Notes under the pieces: generated by a model
Database searches by the model: none
The model's input: the letters and a program-made list of their open reading frames with translations, nothing else
What the model was told of the DNA's origin: nothing
Shown: positions 4,877 to 7,003 of the stretch, one piece after another
How the letters are laid out: each line of letters starts with the position of its first letter
How positions within the stretch are numbered: position 1 is the stretch's first letter
Position numbers and translations under genes: made by a program
Source of the DNA: an uncultured Candidatus Melainabacteria bacterium
GTDB taxonomy: Bacteria > Cyanobacteriota > Vampirovibrionia > Gastranaerophilales > Gastranaerophilaceae
Assembly: GCA_946622835.1 (NCBI GenBank)
Contig: CAMOQI010000044.1
Coordinates: 1 to 7,003, forward strand
Length of the DNA stretch: 7,003 nt
Direction of reading: 5' to 3'

Positions 4877-6667
4877 TTATTTACCCCTTTGAAAAAATCC
4901 TGCAAGTTCTTTATGCGGTATTATTTTTGCAATCGGACGACCGTGAGGGCAAGTATAAGGCATTTTTGTAGTGCGCCAATTTTTTATTATATCTTGCATT
5001 TGCCACATCGAAAGTTTTGTACCGGCTTTGACAGATGCTTTACAAGAAGTTGTTATAAGAATTTTTTCTTCAAGATTATCAATACTGTCACCATCAATAT
5101 TTTCGAGAATATCCGCTATAATATCTTTAGGATTAACCTTTGACAACAACTGCGGAACTTTTCTGAAAATTAACTCCGTATCACTTAAAAACTCCATGCC
5201 ATAGCCATAGCGTTCAAACTTATTGATATTTTCTTTTATCAATTGAGCTTCTGATGCACTTATTTCTATCACATCTGATACAAAAAGCATTTGGGAAACA
5301 ATATTTTTTTCGGATTTTAATTTTTCATAAATATACCGTTCTTGTGCAATATGCTGATCAACTATTTCAAGCCCGTCTTGTGCGTCTATCAAAATATAAG
5401 TATCATGGTATTGCCCGATAATATTATCGCCCTGTTCCTGTTGTTGAACTTCTCGGGTATCAAAAATTTTTTCTTGATAAGACTGAGAATCAAAACGAGG
5501 GGTATTTTTCATAAAATCTTCCATTTGCCTATCTGAAACATACATAGTATCCGAGTCTTTATCTATGTACGATTCTTTTTCCGGAGAAGGGAAGCTTATA
5601 ACATTGTCATTTTGTTTAAATTCGGATTTTTGTACTTGTGAAACCGTTTCCGGCGCAAAAGGCAGAGAATGTTTTTCTGCATAATTTGACAGTCCGCCTT
5701 GAATTGCAGAATATATGAAATTAAATATCTGATTAGTATTTTTATATCGAACTTCTTTTTTTGTCGGATGAACATTTACATCAACATCCGACGGTGGAAT
5801 TTCAAGATTCAAAACGACAAAAGGGTATTTACTGTTTGAAGTCAAATGTTTATATACCGTATCAATAGCTTTTTGGAATACCGGACATTTTACGGTTCTT
5901 GAATTTATATAGATATGATAATTTTTTTTGCTTGAACGTGTAAAATCAGGGGTACTTACATATCCGCTTATCTTCAATCCGTCTGTAGAATCGGTTTTTA
6001 AAACTTTCTTAAGACTGTTTGCAACATCCGATGAAAAAATTTCTTTAACAGTTTGAACAAGATTATTCTGCCCTGTGGTTTTGAATACGGTTTTTCCTTG
6101 TTTTTTTAATTCAAAAGAAACCTCAGGATGTGACAGAGCAATAGATTGAACAATTTCTTGTATATATGAAAATTCCGTATTTGAACTTTTCAAAAATTTT
6201 AATCTGGCTGGGATATTATAAAATAAATCTTTTATATCCATAATTGTACCGATGGCACAACCTGTTTCAACTTTGGACACTTCAGAATTTTCGCATTTTA
6301 CTTTAGTTCCTGTTTCAAAATCTTTTGTTCTTGTCGTACAGGTAAGCTTTGATATAGAAATAATACTTGCTAAAGCTTCTCCTCTAAAACCTAATGTATG
6401 AATATTAAATAAATCTTCATCATTTTGAATTTTACTTGTGGCATGTTTTGAAAACGCAAGCACAATATCATCAGGATGAATCCCCGAGCCGTTATCCGCG
6501 ACACGAATATCACGACACTCATTATTCACATCAATGCTGACAATTTTAGCTCCGGCATCAACGGAATTTTCCACAAGTTCTTTAACAACAGATGCGGGAC
6601 GCTCAATAACTTCACCTGCCGCTATTTGGTTAATCAAATGTTTTGATAATTGTTTTATCCTTGACAT
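4877..6667 (-). CDS. mutL: DNA mismatch repair protein MutL (endonuclease type)
   Basis: A 596-residue mismatch-repair coordinator that couples mismatch recognition by MutS to strand incision. The N-terminal GHKL ATPase shows QIAAGEVIERPASVVKELVE with catalytic Glu30 and Asn34, ADNGSGI (57-63), and HATSKI with TLGFRGEAL (75-99). A variable linker of low complexity runs from about residue 340 to 410. The C-terminal dimerisation domain carries the metal-dependent nicking motif DQHIAQERYIYE (437-448, Ile in place of the usual first Ala), SCKASVKA (541-548) and CPHGRP (573-578), all expected of MutL proteins with their own endonuclease, as in bacteria lacking MutH. Length is normal. The start at 6667 has only a weak SD (AGGGA). 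mutS is not in the window. Confidence 0.97.
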   Translation of the reverse strand: MSRIKQLSKHLINQIAAGEVIERPASVVKELVENSVDAGAKIVSIDVNNECRDIRVADNGSGIHPDDIVLAFSKHATSKIQNDEDLFNIHTLGFRGEALASIISISKLTCTTRTKDFETGTKVKCENSEVSKVETGCAIGTIMDIKDLFYNIPARLKFLKSSNTEFSYIQEIVQSIALSHPEVSFELKKQGKTVFKTTGQNNLVQTVKEIFSSDVANSLKKVLKTDSTDGLKISGYVSTPDFTRSSKKNYHIYINSRTVKCPVFQKAIDTVYKHLTSNSKYPFVVLNLEIPPSDVDVNVHPTKKEVRYKNTNQIFNFIYSAIQGGLSNYAEKHSLPFAPETVSQVQKSEFKQNDNVISFPSPEKESYIDKDSDTMYVSDRQMEDFMKNTPRFDSQSYQEKIFDTREVQQQEQGDNIIGQYHDTYILIDAQDGLEIVDQHIAQERYIYEKLKSEKNIVSQMLFVSDVIEISASEAQLIKENINKFERYGYGMEFLSDTELIFRKVPQLLSKVNPKDIIADILENIDGDSIDNLEEKILITTSCKASVKAGTKLSMWQMQDIIKNWRTTKMPYTCPHGRPIAKIIPHKELAGFFQRGK

Positions 6668-6699
6668 TTTTCATCCCTAAATCATACAAACCTACCAAT

Positions 6700-6708
6700 A
6701 TATTATCA
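6700..6708 (-). promoter_or_regulatory. Extended −10-like element upstream of mutL
   Basis: On the − strand this reads TGATAATAT, a TGn extension followed by TAATAT, about 32 bp before the mutL ATG; the predicted leader is about 26 nt. No convincing −35 lies 17 bp further up, as expected if the TGn extension compensates. The surrounding TTGTGATA is shared with the element in front of the histidine kinase. Confidence 0.35.
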
Positions 6709-6760
6709 CAAAATCCTCTAATTGTTTGATTACAAAATCTTAACATTTCTATACGATATA

Positions 6761-6781
6761 TTTGTACTTTTTTAGTACAAA
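6761..6781. promoter_or_regulatory. Perfect 21-bp palindrome in the mutL divergent region
   Basis: TTTGTACT (6761-6768) and AGTACAAA (6774-6781) are perfect 8-bp inverted repeats around five T. No T-run follows on the + strand. On the − strand the stem is followed only by TATATCG, so it is not a clear terminator. It lies between the mutL and right-edge gene starts, where an operator for either could be, and directly abuts the larger inverted-repeat element that follows; it may instead be that element's border. Confidence 0.45.
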
Positions 6782-6783
6782 CC

Positions 6784-6854
6784 GTCATTCTGAGGCGATA
6801 TTTAATGAGATTCTTCGCTTCGCTCGGAAATGACGTATGAGCCGAAGAATCTCA
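6784..6854. repeat. Compound inverted-repeat element, likely dispersed intergenic repeat
   Basis: TGAGATTCTTCG (6806-6817) and CGAAGAATCTCA (6843-6854) are perfect 12-bp inverted repeats. A second pair, GTCATT (6784-6789) and AATGAC (6829-6834), extends with one bulge into CTGAG/CTCGG. The two pairs interleave rather than nest, so the hairpins exclude each other or make a pseudoknot. The words GTCATTCTGAGG and CGAAGAATCTC are ones I associate with dispersed intergenic repeats in several gut bacterial genomes. No transposase is present, so it would be a REP- or MITE-like non-autonomous element. It ends 8 bp before the SD of the right-edge gene. Confidence 0.65.
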
Positions 6855-6872
6855 CTATCGTTGGAGGCTGTT

Positions 6873-7003
6873 TTGGTAAGAAAAGCAACATCAAATTTAA
6901 AATTAAAACCCCAAAAGAACACTGATTTGCAGGTTGTAAAACAACCTGACATTAAAACGACCAAATACAGCGACATCAATTTAAAAAAATGGAAAGATTA
7001 TGC
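6873..7003 (+). CDS. N-terminal fragment of an unidentified protein, TTG start
   Basis: A + strand frame opens at TTG 6873 with a strong SD (GGAGG, 6863-6867, 5 nt spacing) and stays open to the window edge: 43 complete codons. It begins MVRKATSNLKLKPQKNTD, is Lys-rich and polar, and ends TTKYSDINLKKWKDY. There is no signal peptide or membrane segment. An in-frame ATG at 6837 would add 12 residues but lies inside the inverted-repeat element and has no ribosome binding site, so TTG is preferred. The sequence near the edge (SDINLKKWKDY) weakly recalls the start of some site-specific DNA methyltransferases, but no catalytic motif is within the window and this is only a hint. It is divergent from mutL. 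Confidence 0.6.
   Translation, partial: MVRKATSNLKLKPQKNTDLQVVKQPDIKTTKYSDINLKKWKDY

Noticed and set aside
4850..5536. Several + strand frames opposite mutL
   Set aside because: They are antisense to conserved MutL motifs, contain Cys/Phe/Ile-rich shadow composition and lack ribosome binding sites.
6726..6755. + strand promoter TTGATT - 18 bp - TATACG for the right-edge gene
   Set aside because: The −10 is poor and the spacer is not optimal; the region is so A+T-rich that such matches are expected by chance.
6761..6781. Palindrome as a LexA-type box
   Set aside because: Cyanobacterial LexA sites have AGTAC on the left and GTWC on the right; here the half-sites are in the opposite order.
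6806..6854. 12-bp inverted repeat as an intrinsic terminator
   Set aside because: The loop is 25 nt and no T-run follows on either strand; it also lies upstream of genes on both sides rather than downstream.
6785..6979. − strand 64-codon frame across the repeat and the right-edge gene
   Set aside because: It is antisense to a + strand frame that has a strong SD, overlaps the inverted-repeat element, and has no ribosome binding site or recognisable sequence.

Overview
The window is A+T-rich and gene-dense. It carries five confidently recognised genes, a two-component regulator pair that I can classify by domain but not name, and the first codons of a further gene at the right edge. The best organism guess is a gut-type anaerobic, non-photosynthetic relative of cyanobacteria (Vampirovibrionia/Gastranaerophilales, 'Melainabacteria'). 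This rests on three things: the low G+C of the coding DNA, the presence of the [FeFe]-hydrogenase maturase HydF (an anaerobe that makes or uses H2), and a ribosomal protein S15 ending in the IRG-type tail I associate with cyanobacterial S15. The assignment is an inference and has not been tested by any search.

Layout from left to right. Positions 1-124 are an anomalous G+C-rich tract (about 67% G+C by hand count) with an exact 16-bp direct repeat, possibly the remains of a broken + strand reading frame that ends at 181. Positions 192-2224 hold a − strand two-gene unit: a soluble histidine kinase with no sensor domain, overlapping by 13 bp a response regulator of the form REC - degenerate GGDEF - REC. 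Across a 153-bp divergent intergenic region lies a + strand PlsC-like acyltransferase (2378-3199). Its stop codon interlocks with that of hydF (3196-4392, −). Upstream of hydF are rpsO (4452-4721, −) and mutL (4877-6667, −). A divergent intergenic region of about 205 bp holds a perfect 21-bp palindrome and a complex inverted-repeat element of the kind dispersed in genomes. It leads into a + strand gene that starts with TTG at 6873 and runs off the edge.

How the genes relate. The kinase and regulator clearly form one signalling module; its input is not encoded in the kinase. The rest is housekeeping of mixed type: lipid acylation, H-cluster assembly, the small ribosomal subunit and mismatch repair. 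The regulatory signals are the more unusual part. The kinase has a −10-like element placed so that its mRNA could be leaderless, with a perfect palindrome over it. An intrinsic terminator stands between rpsO and hydF with no room for a promoter after it, so hydF probably depends on read-through. The acyltransferase is preceded by a possible 9-codon upstream ORF. I do not see a defence system, CRISPR array, tRNA, rRNA or transposase gene here.
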